From: Diplocarpon mali
Lineage: Eukaryota; Ascomycota; Leotiomycetes; Helotiales; Drepanopezizaceae
NCBI GenBank assembly: GCA_024741835.1
Contig: JAENRP010000069.1
Location: forward strand, 65,864 to 129,863
Direction: 5' to 3'
DNA: 64,000 nucleotides
Numbering within the stretch: position 1 is the first letter of the stretch; each line of letters starts with the position of its first letter. The notes under the pieces were generated by a model. The model searched no databases. It was not told where the DNA came from and saw only the letters and a program-made list of their open reading frames with translations. A program made the position numbers and the translations under genes. Below, in pieces: positions 33,588-46,455 of this stretch.

Positions 33588-35172
33588 ATGACCGATACGC
33601 CGACATTTCCTCTGCCTTTTGATGAACGTGAACAACCCATCCTGGAACATCTCATGAAGCTTCGCGAAGAATTGACAATGTTGAAGCAAGACAGGTCAAC
33701 ATACATCAAGTCGCCAGACGTTCTATCACTCTACGACAGAGTGGTGGAGCAAGTCAAAATTCTAAACGAAATTCGATCCAATAAGTCACAAGAAGACAAT
33801 CGAGGTCAGTAGGGTCACCGAATCTCAGAACGAAGCTTAATGTGGAATTGTAGTCGACCGAGTATTAGATGGGTGTTTTCAGTTACTTTCTCTGTTCTTC
33901 ATGACAATTGGACGGAATAATGAAGCTCCTGCTGCTTATGCCTTGACGTCGACGATTAGGCGGTTACTGGCGCATTTGAAAGAGGTGGATTTTTACTCCG
34001 AGAAGGACCTCACTCACTGCTCGCATACCTTGGAGCGGGTACGAAAAATTGTGAAGGAAGCAGATGAGGCCTATTCGCCATACTTAGTCACTCTGTTGTC
34101 GAATCGTGTTGAGCTGTGTCAAGCAACACTTACAGATCTTCAAAAGAGACTCGATAGACTTGACGGAGACCTACTTTTAATTCACGAGAAATTAATTTCA
34201 ATCCTCCGCTCCATATCTTTGGCGAATACGAAGACAAAGGTATAGGATCTTACCTTCTCTTTGCAATTTGGAAGCAGTGAGCGCTAACCTTCCTAATCTA
34301 GTTCTCTACCATAGAAGTCGAAACGCTGCAGGCGCAAGTGAAGGAAATCGATGAACTGAGAGTCGATGGAAACTTTGTTACCGCCAGTGGAGAAATTCCA
34401 GCCGGCAACGAGGAAACCTGCGAATTGTTAAACAAGTGTTTGCTCTGGTCGGAGATCGTCTTGCAACGGTATACTTACCCGCCGACTCCTGTTGCTTGTC
34501 AGCTAGTACTAACTTTCTGTTAGCAAGGGCAAAATGCCCTCAAACTTCAGCACACTATATAAAAATTTGACTGATATCCGAAACAAACTGGAGAAGCTAT
34601 CACTAACACAGGCATGGTCCCTGCGAGAAACTGACCTGTATGACTACCAACGGCAACTGGACAAGTTCGACGAGAGCCGTATCGATGGAAACTTCGTAGA
34701 CGCCGATGGAGGCTTTGCCGACCTCTACGTTCAAAGAGTAAGTTTCTGAAAGTAGTTGCCCATATGTCGACTGACATCTCTAGACACTGCTATACCTTAT
34801 CAGGAGAAGCTACGCTTACATCTACTTCCTTATGGTGTCATCGGAACCTGTCTCGGAAGCTCTTCTACCCGTTTACAACCAACTTCAAACACTTAGACGA
34901 TGTCTCATAGAAGTCAAGAACTCTGGAGGAGTTGGTTCCCCACGCGAGCTGTATCCTTATAGCATGAAGGCAAGGAAGGTGCTGTGCACGTTGGCCCAAC
35001 TATTGCTAATAATGTATAGCTGAACTCAATTGACAACATGAGAATTGAAGGAAAGTTCCTTATCGGCAAGGACATTCCAGAAGGTCAGGGAAGTGTCAAT
35101 GATCTATTGGCCGAGTGCTTTGAGCTTAGTCACGCACTTCGAGTTGCCGCTGAAACCGACGGCGGGGAGTAG
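33588..35172 (+). CDS. DUF2408-domain protein
   Basis: Six exons: 33588-33804, 33854-34239, 34302-34468, 34524-34737, 34784-34969 and 35020-35172, 440 aa. The protein has two copies of a helical module with repeated RIDGNFV/RVDGNFV/RIEGKFL and ...LYDYQRQLDKFDE, LYPYSMKLNSID elements, as in the fungal DUF2408 family (PF10303), whose role is poorly known. No signal peptide or membrane helix is visible. The last intron most likely begins with GC (AAG|GCAAGG at 34970), giving SMKLNSIDN, which matches the internal repeat; a weaker GT donor at 34979 would also keep frame and add three residues. The remaining introns are ordinary GT-AG of 46-62 nt. Confidence 0.85.
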
Positions 35173-35622
35173 AGGATTTGCTTTAGGTAGTGGCGTTCGG
35201 GACCGATGGCGCTACAGTATTGTGATTGCTATCTAAGCGTCGCAATGTAGCAAACTGTACAATATCACCGGAATGGTAATTGGCTATCGGGGCTCTTGGT
35301 ATGTTTTCGTATTGAGGGAACGGAGGACGTAGGTTAAGGAACGGATGAACGGAAAGCTGCAGCTGCAACTAAATAGCAGCTGGATTCAATGATAGTGCCA
35401 GACACCGGAAGTTTTCGTGAATTTTCTATCAAAAATACGCAAAAGCATGATCTTACAGTTCTGATATCTCACTGTCGATGTGTTGGACAAAAGCAGAGTA
35501 AGGTATTTATCTATGATTGGTATCTATCTTGAACCTTGGTAAGTAGTGATAATTAGCGGCTAGCCGCCAAGGCTTTACACGAGTCACGAAGACGCGTTCA
35601 GAGCGCGTCTGGGCAATAAATT
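35173..35622. other. Intergenic region
   Basis: 450 bp, no gene seen. Confidence 0.5.
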
Positions 35623-36617
35623 ATGAATCCATATGGGACCTTTCCAATCTTTGCCCGGCATATCAAGATGAGTGACATCACAATACAAAATATCACCACA
35701 AGCCCAAAGATGCTCAGCATGCTGCCCGCTTACGCCCATACCTACGGTCAACCGCACCGCACATCGCCCCTCTCCTCATCGCCACTACGCAATTCGCTGT
35801 CGCCCCGCGATACGAATGCCCTACCACGCACCAGCGACATAGAGACGTTCTCTCCAACAGAATCTAAACAGCATTTCCCTTCTACATCAACTTCTACATA
35901 CCCATACACGACCCCCAGTACCAGTACGAAGAACACGTTTATCTCGCCTCCGCAAACGAGAAGAGAGAGCGCTTACAGTAAACGGAAGGCGAAGCCCAAC
36001 CCGTTGATGAGCGGGCGGGCTAATGGCGCTGAGGGACGAGATACGAGACGGAAGTTATTCTTGAAGAGAGTCAGAGAGGACAGTGAAGAGAAGAAGTGGA
36101 AGGGTCGTGGTGGGGACGAGGAGATTATGCGGTGTCTTTGGGTTGCAGAGGAGAGAAGGCGAGGGGAGAGGAGGCAGAGAGAGGCGATGGGAATTGATGG
36201 CCCACCCGAAGAGGATGAGGAACAGGAGCAGACGAGAGATTTAGGTATGTTTCCTCGATGAAGATGGCCTAACTGAATGGGGACTTATGGGTGTTAGATG
36301 AGCTTATGGCTGAGGAGGTTGCATTGAGTGAGGAGCGGGAACTTGAAGCGCTGCTAGGCACTATGAAATACGAGGATCCAGATCATAGCTACGGCTTCAA
36401 GTTTTCGAACGAGACGAATATGCTTTCTGGAGACATGAGCCACCATACCTCAACTTTGCCACCGCAGTACCAGCAATCGTTTGAGACTTCTTACGGGAGT
36501 GACGACGACGAGTATGACAATATCTTCATGGAATTCATAGAAGAACAGAGCCGACTATCGAGTCAACAGCAACCACCTGAATATGCTAATGACCAGGATA
36601 TAATGGATACGAGCTAG
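35623..36617 (+). CDS. Uncharacterised charged, disordered protein
   Basis: Two exons, 35623-36244 and 36298-36617 (53-nt intron with GTATGT donor), 313 aa from the first ATG; the ATG at 35668 (MSDITIQNITTSP) is an equally plausible start. Residues about 30-115 are Ser/Thr/Pro-rich. A basic helical stretch follows (about 115-205: RRKLFLKRVREDSEEKKWKG, RRRGERRQREAM), then an acidic part (PEEDEEQEQT). The C-terminal quarter contains LMAEEVALSEERELEALLGT and the acidic motif YGSDDDEYDNIFMEFI, which looks like a conserved interaction segment. I do not recognise the family. Composition suggests a nuclear adaptor or regulatory protein, which is inference. Confidence 0.75.
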
Positions 36618-36786
36618 TGTACTGTTCGTGGCTAGTTTTGCGAGACTTGCATTTGTTTAGCGTCGGGAATAGGAGTATGCTTTGGGCTTTAATTGGTGAA
36701 TAAGCGGCGTTATGGTGTTGCCGCATGGTTTACAGGATTCAAGTACAACAGATCATGTCAGATGTAGAAATTTGTACTGAAGTTGT

Positions 36787-37944
36787 TCATTGCGTTGGAC
36801 ACCCTTCTTCTGGTGTGCCATCGAGGCCTCCAAAGGCTTCTTGGGCGGCGGCCATGTCCCCCACGAGGTCTGCAGGTGGCGCTCCAGCTGCTTGCATCTG
36901 CAAGGTGTCAGTAACTAAAGAAAATGGAGAGAGAAATCTATGACGAACCTTGTGCATCCTTTCAACGATATATTCGCGGTCCTTCGAATTGGCGTCGTTA
37001 TAGCCCTTCGTCTCAAACCTCTTCACAATTTCACTAACATACACCTGTTGCTCCCGATACCGCTTCAGATCCGCAGCACCAGTCGTCGCAGCATTCTTCG
37101 TCATCCACGCCGGGAACTTGTCGTCTAGCTCCTTCATTGGGTCATACAATATCTCCTTGTTGGTCAACTGCTCCATCATTCCCAGCAGCATCTTCGAAAA
37201 CTCTTCCTCGCCGCCCTCCCCGTCCAAACCCCCGGACTCCATAGCCTTCATCATCTGCGCTAGGATATCATCTGTGCTGTCGGACGCTGCCGCTGCCGTC
37301 GCTTGGTCCCCGCTGTTCTGCATGCGCTCCATCGTCTTCTTAATCGTTTCTTGGAACGACTCGTCAGGCCCACTGGTATTCGGTGATTCCTTCGCAGTCA
37401 CAGGAGCTTTCTTGGTGGTCGATGGTCCAGCAGCATTACTGCCCACTCCAGCTGTCTGGTCCAGGCCCGCGGCACCATCGAGATCTTTGAGAATTTGCTC
37501 AAGTTGCGACTGCATGTCCGGGGATGAGTCGAGCTCGCCCATTAGCTCGGCCATGCCCGCCTGTAGCTGCTTTGCAAATTCTCCATCCGATGTAGCATCA
37601 GCGGTCGGATTCAAGGGCGCACTGGTGGGTTTGGAGGGCATGAAGGGAGGGTCCGGTTTCGAGGGTGAGAATTCATCGAGCAAGTCTATGCGCCTGTTAG
37701 CGGTATGTTCTCAAATATGATAAGATTAGTGAGGATGACCATCTAGATCATCTAAATCGTCTTCATGTGGGTCCGAATCGCTGTCTGCTAATTCTGACTT
37801 GGGTTCTGATTCTGGTTTGACATTATGAGCCGTTCGAGCTTCTTCCTGTGATGCGGGGTCCTTGGGTATGGATTCAGCCTCTTTTTGGGTAGTTTTGCCA
37901 CACATCCTAGCAAGGTCTTCCAGATCCTCTGTTTTTGTTTCCAT
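36787..37944 (-). CDS. pex19: Peroxisomal membrane protein receptor PEX19
   Basis: Three exons: 37944-37740, 37685-36949 and 36897-36787, 350 aa. The acidic N-terminus ends in DDLDDLDDLLDEFSPSKP, the PEX3-binding region. The middle contains FAKQLQAGMAELMGEL, ETIKKTMERMQ, ILAQMMKAMESGG and FSKMLLGMMEQLTNKEILYD, then PMKELDDKFPAWM and YIVERM, the cargo-binding helices. The protein ends in CPTQ, a CaaX-type farnesylation box, reached only through the third exon. PEX19 is the cytosolic chaperone and import receptor for peroxisomal membrane proteins. It converges with the upstream unknown gene (169 bp between stops) and is divergent from ubc9. Confidence 0.96.
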
Positions 37945-38485
37945 GACTGTGGTGTGCCGCGCTGTCTTTTGATCCTGCTGATCTCTGTCAACAACTAGGA
38001 ATGGCTCGTGGCGACTATAAGTTCAGAATCAAGCTTAGTGCGGGGTGTTGAATGTAATTAGTCTAGGCTGCTAGGTTACTTGCTATTTTCTTTCAAAATA
38101 TTCTTTGTGAAACTGAGGCTAGGAAAAGGATGATTGTCTTCGAGCTTATATTCAGTAACACTCTGTGAAGAAATAACTAGAAATTTCAATAACACAACAC
38201 CGAGGTAATTACCAACATCCTTGCTGCTTACTTCTCCAATCAGATGCGAAACAAATTTTGGACCGCGACTTCGATCTCTTCTCAGCCTCACCATTCCAAC
38301 CGAAACCTTGGTGTGATCTTCTCGAGGACTACGAACTTCGTGATCTCGCTGCAGATCTGCGTTGAGCAAGTGATTCTGCGAGCCGATGTTCATCCTTCTT
38401 TCCCAGTCTATATCTCCAAGCCTCACCAGGTCTCCACTCCCGATAAAGTACCTCTTCGAACACCAACGATATCACAATAGCAGAA
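37945..38485. promoter_or_regulatory. Divergent promoter region (pex19 / ubc9)
   Basis: 541 bp between the two start codons. No specific element is identified. Confidence 0.4.
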
Positions 38486-39062
38486 ATGGCTCTCTGCCAG
38501 AATAGATTGCAGGAAGAACGCAAGCAATGGAGGAAGGATCATCCATTTGGTTTCTACGCGAAGCCTCAGCGCAATGCCACGGGTGTCTTGGATCTGAAGG
38601 TTTGGGAGTGTGGTATTCCAGGCAAGGAGAAGACGCTGTGGGAAGGCGGTCTGTTCAAGCTCAGTGTCATCTTCCCCGATGGTAAAATCAAACTCCACTG
38701 TTATCTAAGGCCAAATCCTAATTTGCTATACAGAGTACCCAACGAAGCCACCCAAGTGTAGGCAACAGACCTGTCATCACTGACGAACTGTCAATTAACA
38801 TCACCCAGGCAAATTTGTCCCTCCTCTCTTCCACCCCAACGTTTATCCCTCCGGCACCGTTTGCTTGTCCATTCTGAATGAAGAGGAGGGCTGGAAACCT
38901 GCAATCACCATCAAGCAAATCCTGCTCGGCGTACAAGATCTGCTCAACGACCCCAACCCCGACTCTCCGGCTCAAGCCGACGCCTACAATCTCTTCAAGA
39001 AGGATCGAGCCGGCTACGAGACCAAGATAAAGAAGATCGTGAGGGATAACCCAGCGCCCTGA
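38486..39062 (+). CDS. ubc9: SUMO-conjugating enzyme UBC9
   Basis: Three exons: 38486-38681, 38734-38757 (24 nt) and 38809-39062, 157 aa, the standard E2 length. It opens [20 protein letters not shown] and contains the UBC9-specific [32 protein letters not shown] and the catalytic block [16 protein letters not shown] (active-site Cys92) with the following [16 protein letters not shown]. It forms the thioester with SUMO and transfers it to lysines of target proteins, mainly nuclear. The micro-exon is required to read through YPTKPPKC and is certain from conservation. Confidence 0.98.
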
Positions 39063-39846
39063 ACGGACCTATTTTTACGATAGAGTAGATTGGATTTCAA
39101 AAGTGGAGTGCATTTCGGAGGGATAGTGGGATGGAGTGAGCATTGGCGTTGGGAACGGACTTGGTTTGGGAATTTTGTGCGTTGCTTGCAGGGTTGAACA
39201 TAGTATTTAACAGCATGGATCTCGCGATTTGCGATAAAAGAGCCATTCAAATGCTGCGAGAAATGCTGGATTGCTTTTGCACTTTACTTTATATGATGCC
39301 GTGCGTTCAACTGCTGAGTACTGATCACTTCCTTTACCAAAGCATTAGAGGGCTGCTAAAGGAGCTGTAAAGTATTTGCATAGGGCGTGAGCAGTTTCCA
39401 TTGACTGGCGCTGGCTATGACGCCGCGCTTCGCAGAATACATTCACTCATACGTAAAAGGCGAAGAATGTTACCAGCAACTCAAAATGCCTTTTGGCTTC
39501 GGCCAATGAGAAGCTTTGTCGTGCGCATGACATCGCGCTTAAGGCAGCGCTTAGGAGTGAATGGCTGTACCTTATCAGACTGCGTTAGTTCCGAAGATCG
39601 GCTTCAGAAATTGACCCCACCATGAAGTTTTTGGGAGTCATATCTGCAACCTACCCACCTGTTACAGAGAATCCCCCCATTATTTACATTATTTATACCA
39701 CATTCTCTGTTCCTGTCCTAATCTGTTTCTGGGACAACAATCCTCTACAGTTGAAACTCTTACTCGTTCTTTTAACCCTCAAGCGCAGCTCTGAGAACTG
39801 AATTCTGACTCTATAACCCAATCGCTGTATCAACACAACCGCCAAG
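39063..39846. other. Intergenic region upstream of asparagine synthetase
   Basis: 784 bp. The last 200 bases are C/T- and A-rich, as in fungal promoters. No gene is seen. Confidence 0.5.
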
Positions 39847-41856
39847 ATGTGTGGAATCTTGGGTTGTCACCGCGTGCCTGACGCAAAGGCCTTCAAGGCA
39901 ACAGCGTTGAAGATGGTAAAGCAATGCCGCCACCGTGGTCCAGATTGGTCTGGTAGCTATGTTGCCAACAACACAAGTAAGACTTGGAAATATGTCCTGG
40001 CGGTGACATAACTGACACTTCCCAGTTCTAGCCCATGAACGTCTGAGTATTGTTGGTGTCGACAGTGGAGCGCAGCCTCTGACTAACAAGGATGAGAGTA
40101 TTGCTCTGGCAGTTAACGGCGAGATCTACAACCACAGAGTTATCCGGAAGACTTTAAAGTCTCCGTATCACTTCAAGACACACTCTGATTGTGAGGTGAT
40201 TATACCTTTGGTAAGAGAGTATACATGAGATTTAGACGTAGATTATGCACTGACAAGTCCTAGTACCTGGAATTCGATATCGACGCGCCCAAGCACCTCG
40301 ACGGAATGTTCTCTTTCATTCTGTATGATAAGAAACAAGAACGTACAATTGCCGCCCGTGACCCAATTGGAATCACAAGTCTATACCAGGGATGGTCGAG
40401 CAAAATGCCAGGCGCGGTATTCTTTGCCTCGGAAATGAAGTGCCTGCATTCGGTTTGCGACAAGATCATTACATTCCCACCAGGACACATATATGACTCG
40501 AAGACAGAGAAGACGACGCGATACTTCGAGCCTTCGTGGTGGGATGCCTCCAGAGTGCCCAGCTCACCCCTCGATTTGAAGCTGCTGCGGGAGACATTTG
40601 AGAAGTCTGTCCGTAAGCGATTGATGGCTGAGGTGCCATATGGTGTTCTGCTGTCTGGAGGGCTTGACTCGAGCTTGGTGGCTTCCATTGCGCAACGGGA
40701 AACCCTGCGTTTGAAGGAAGTTGCTCTAAAACAAACAGAGGCCAGCAAAAATGGCGATGCTCAAGGAGATGCAGACAAAGGTGAGGGTTTAGTTGGTATT
40801 GATGATGATGATAAGCTGTCGACTGTTACATATCTTCCGCAGCTCAACTCTTTCTCTATTGGCCTCCCAGGTGCTCCAGATACTAAGGCAGCAAAGGAGG
40901 TTGCAAAATTCCTCGGAACCAAGCACCATGACATGACTTTCACTATTGAGGAGGGTTTGAACGCCTTGACAGATGTCGTCTATCACTTGGAGACATTTGA
41001 TGTGACAACTATTCGTGCATCCACCCCCATGTTCTTACTCTCGAGAAAGATAAAAGCAATGGGTGTGAAGATGGTTCTGAGTGGCGAGGGTAGTGATGAG
41101 GAGTTCGGAGGATACCTGTACTTCCACGCTGCACCTGACAAGACGGCTTTTCATGAGGAGACCGTTCGCAGAGTCAAGAACCTGCATTTGTGGGATTGTA
41201 TGCGAGCCAACAAATCGACTATGGCCTGGGGTGTTGAGGCTCGTGTTCCATTCCTGGATAAAGAGGTGAGAAAGCCACTCGACATAACACGCAATCCTGC
41301 TAATGCACATATAGTTCTTGGAAGTTGCCATGAATATCGATCCCCAAGAGAAAATGATCACCAAGGATAGAATCGAGAAATACATCATGCGCAAGGCGTT
41401 TGATACCTCGGATGAGCCAGGCGCAAAGCCATACTTGCCAGAACACATTCTGTGGAGACAAAAGGAGCAGTTCAGCGACGGTGTTGGTTATGGATGGATA
41501 GACGCTCTGAAGGACCAGGCTGAGCTCCACATTACCGATGAGATGATGAAGAACCCAAACCCAGCATGGGGCACTGATATCCCAGATAGCAAGGAAGCGT
41601 GAGTGCCGAGTGCATGCCTGGACATGAAGATTCGGGAAAGCTGACAGGATTTAGTTACTGGTACCGAACAATTTTTGACGAGCACTTCCCTGCTCAGTGC
41701 GCAGACACTGTTATGCGATGGACTCCCACTTGGTCCAACCAAACTGACCCCAGTGGAAGGTAAGCAGATGCAGACTACCTGATTATCCAAGATTGATACT
41801 AACAAAACAACAGAGCAATTGCAACTCACAACCAAAAGTACGACACCAAAGAGTAA
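39847..41856 (+). CDS. asn2: Asparagine synthetase (glutamine-hydrolysing)
   Basis: Six exons: 39847-39976, 40026-40210, 40264-41265, 41315-41598, 41655-41759 and 41814-41856, 582 aa. The N-terminal glutaminase domain starts [10 protein letters not shown] with Cys2 as nucleophile and contains [14 protein letters not shown] and NGEIYNH. The synthetase domain has the PP-loop [13 protein letters not shown] (about residue 240), [13 protein letters not shown] and [11 protein letters not shown], then the C-terminal [11 protein letters not shown] block. The enzyme makes asparagine from aspartate, glutamine and ATP in the cytosol. An insertion of about 25 charged residues ([16 protein letters not shown]...DDDD) after the PP-loop helix is characteristic of fungal forms. 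It is usually under general amino acid control. Confidence 0.97.
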
Positions 41857-42315
41857 ATTCGGGTTTTGAGCCCATATCTTCAATCAGATATGGTGGCAAT
41901 TTCCTTCGCATCATTGATCGGCTTCTTGATATCCAGTGTTGGGTAGGTGCTTCTTTCCAGACTCGGCGTTCCGTAGTTTTAGATCGATGCTGCCTGTATT
42001 AGAATAGAGTGAGTTGTGGCAGCCATGATAGATTGCCGTCACCAGATGGCTTTGCATAAATGTCTCCATGAACGTTGAGAACATGATCCATGACAGCCTT
42101 GAAGCTCTGTGCGAATTGCTGCCCCCCTGTTTAATCAAGTGGAACGATTGAAAGTTCTGGCCAATCAGAGCCTCACGCAGTGTCTCGGTCGGGACAAACC
42201 TCTCGCGCAATAATTTCCGCGCAAAACAATCCTCAAGTCCTCCACCTGCCAATTACCTTGTCTCTACACTTCCATACAATCGCGTTCTTTCAATTCATTG
42301 ATCCTCTCCGCAATC
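41857..42315. other. Intergenic region
   Basis: 459 bp between the asparagine synthetase stop and the VDAC start. No gene seen. Confidence 0.5.
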
Positions 42316-43443
42316 ATGTCTGTCCCAGCGTTCTCCGATATCTCCAAGGCTTCAAACGACGTGAGCTAACCTCGCGCAAGCTCCATGTACTCAGCACGAA
42401 CTGACACATTGCAGCTGCTCAACAAGGACTTCTACCACCTCTCCGCCTCTACCTTCGAGTTGAAGAGCTCTACCCCTTCCAACGTCGCATTCAAGGTTAC
42501 CGGAAAGTCGACACATGATGGAGCAAACAGCGGAAATGTACGAGATTCTCTTGAGGACTATCAGAAGATATATACTGACGATGCCGCAGTTGGAGGCCAA
42601 GTACACAGACAAGCCATCTGGTATATATTTCAAAGAATTTACGGTTCTGCCTGATCAACTCTACAGTCTCAATTCTTTTAAATTTTTGGTGCACATGTGC
42701 TCAGAAGCACACACGCTAATGCTTTTCTATTGTCGCGCAGGCCTTACACTCACTCAATCTTGGAATACCATCAATGCTCTTGACACCAAGGTCGAGCTCA
42801 ACGATGTCATCGCAAAGGGTCTCAAGGCAGAGATCCTGGGCAGCTTTCTCCCGGCCACTTCCAACAAGGGCGCCAAGTTCAACCTGCATTTTAAGCAAGC
42901 CAACTTCCACGGCCGTGCCTTCTTCGATCTTCTCAAGGGCCCAACTGCCAATGTCGATGCTGTGATCGGTCAGGACGGTTTCTTGGCCGGTGCCTCCGCC
43001 GGATATGATGTCCAGAAGGCGGCTGTCACCAGCTACGCTGCTGCAGTCGGATACAGTGCTCCTCAATACACCGCTTCCATTACCGCTGCAAACAATTTGA
43101 GCGTGTTCCAGGCTGCCTACTACCACAAAGTCAACTCCCAGGTTGAAGCTGGTGCCAAGGCTACCTGGGACTCCAAGAGCGGAAACCAGGTCGGACTTGA
43201 GGTTGCCAGCAAGTACCGGATTGACTCCCTGTCCTTTGCCAAGGTAAGTTCTCCGCTGAAAGATGTGGGCATATGCTGATATTTGGCAACTAGGCCAAGA
43301 TCAACGACCGCGGTATCGCCTCAGTCGCCTACAACGTCCTCCTCCGCCCTGGCGTCACCCTCGGTCTCGGAGCCTCCTTTGATACCCAAAAGCTCGACCA
43401 ATCCACTCACAAGATCGGTACTTCCTTCGTCTTCGATGCATAG
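42316..43443 (+). CDS. por1: Mitochondrial outer-membrane porin (VDAC)
   Basis: Five exons: 42316-42360, 42415-42537, 42590-42620 (31 nt), 42741-43243 and 43294-43443, 283 aa, the canonical VDAC length. It starts MSVPAFSDISKASNDLLNKD followed by FYH, the N-terminal helix that lines the pore. Conserved blocks are AFKVTGKSTHDGANSGNLEAKYTDKPSGLTLTQ (across the micro-exon) and the C-terminal strands SVAYNVLLRPGVTLGLGASF, DQSTHKIGTSF. The family forms a 19-strand beta-barrel passing ATP, ADP and other metabolites. The third intron is relatively long (120 nt). Confidence 0.97.
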
Positions 43444-43671
43444 ATTAAGTACAAGAGTTAGATGGGCCATTGACAAGATAGATGAAACCAAGACGTACTT
43501 TCTCCAGAGGAATGTGCATGGCATAATTTTGCGTAGGAACGAACGGGTTGTGTGTGTGTATAAGAATGACCGAGATAGAAATATCCAGCTGCCCGAAAGT
43601 TATCTTTGACTTTAATTACGCCACATGACTGTAGCATGCGGTTCACCTCTAACTTTCCCACCTGACCTACT

Positions 43672-44361
43672 TTAAGTAATCTTCTCAAAAATTAGGCTAG
43701 GCACAAAAATTCCAATACTCAATATTCCACCAACGAACAAAAAGTTGGCGAGCATACTCCTAGGCATCTCTCCCGCCGGGACCTGTCTATCTTCCATTCC
43801 TTTCCTCCTATGCCACCTTCGACTATGTTTCTCCTGCGTACGATGGTGCGCCTCGCGATCAAAATGTGGCACATCATTCGGCTCGTTCTGTCCCCATGGC
43901 TTCTGCCCAGGTTCCATCCTCGGCTCTCCAGCTTTCTCCGCATATGACTCATACGCGGCCTCCCGTTTCGCATATTGTTCACCCCATCCCCCAGATCTAT
44001 AGAAGCTTGGAGGAGGACCTCGAAACTGCGTACGGCGTTTACTTAGACCGCTTGCTGGTCGGCCGCCAGCGGGTCCGGAAGAATGATATGAGCCATGCGG
44101 ATGGTGTTGAGGATGTGAGTTCGGGTGTGACTTCTGGGAGTGGATTTCAAGGGAACGGTCATACTCTTGGCGTTTGGCAGGCGTGCCGAGTGTTGCGTAG
44201 GCGTGAGAGATGGCGACGAAGCGCTCGCTTGCCCCTGGATCGTCGGGGTTGCGGTCTGGATGGTGGATTTTTGAGAGGCTGTAAAAGGATCTGTAACGTT
44301 CTGTTAGATATGTATAGGTAGGCCGAACCTCGGAAGGGGTAGCAAGTAGATATTTTGGCAC
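43672..44361 (-). CDS. Membrane-anchored J-domain (DnaJ) protein
   Basis: An open frame of 229 aa. The J domain carries SFYSLSKIHHPDRNPDDP with the HPD motif that activates Hsp70, then SERFVAISHAYATLGTPAKR and REYDRS-like helix IV. A Ser/Pro/His-rich linker and a basic region (HRRKGMEDR) lead to one C-terminal transmembrane helix, MLANFLFVGGILSIGIFVPSLIF. The protein is probably a mitochondrial or ER membrane Hsp40. The N-terminus is uncertain. The codons between PSEVR and RSFYSLSK look intron-like (CTAAC and TTACAG are present), but no clean GT donor gives the right phase. Extra upstream coding sequence up to about 44437 is likely, because helix I is incomplete. The gene converges with por1 (228 bp). 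Confidence 0.82.
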   Translation of the reverse strand: MPKYLLATPSEVRPTYTYLTERYRSFYSLSKIHHPDRNPDDPGASERFVAISHAYATLGTPAKRQEYDRSLEIHSQKSHPNSHPQHHPHGSYHSSGPAGGRPASGLSKRRTQFRGPPPSFYRSGGWGEQYAKREAAYESYAEKAGEPRMEPGQKPWGQNEPNDVPHFDREAHHRTQEKHSRRWHRRKGMEDRQVPAGEMPRSMLANFLFVGGILSIGIFVPSLIFEKIT

Positions 44362-44909
44362 CTGAAGTTGTGGGAGCGATAAATGATGTTACGCAAAGAT
44401 TGAGAATAATATAATTTAAGAGGAGAGGGGGCTTCACTTCTTCACCTCCGCTGGTGTTGCATTTGGGGAGATCTGTAAGGTCTCATAGTGGTTTCTCCCA
44501 ACAGCAATTGAATGGAATAGTCTCTGGGGGCGCGTTGCGCGAGGGAATAGAAAGAACCGGAGTGGCATTCCTCATCACGAACAAGCTTGTGACGATATCG
44601 TCTCTGGAGGAAAAAAATGGAAAAAACGGTGCATTGACTTGTTGAAGCTTGACTAGGGTAGATGCATAGTGACGGAGTGATCTCGAGGAGCTCTAGGCTC
44701 CAAATGGACATAGTGCACGGGAACGCTAGCAACAGAATTGTCTCTTGCAGGGCGCTCGGAGTGCCCCGCTATTAACGTCGATAATTTCCAGGTTTCTACG
44801 TATTTTGTGCTTCTGCAGTAAAAATTGGCGGAACACATAATCCTCCTTGAACTACTCTGTATACTTCCCATTTGAAGCGGGTACAACTGGGCTTGGCCCA
44901 CAACAGACC
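44362..44909. promoter_or_regulatory. Divergent promoter region (J-protein / MetAP2)
   Basis: 548 bp. The first 100 bases probably contain the missing 5' exon of the J-domain gene. No factor site is identified. Confidence 0.4.

Positions 44910-46455
<1,546 letters not shown>

Noticed and set aside
39806..39811. TGACTC close to the asparagine synthetase start as a Gcn4/CpcA site
   Set aside because: Six of seven bases of TGASTCA, only about 40 bp before the ATG and single; a chance match cannot be excluded.
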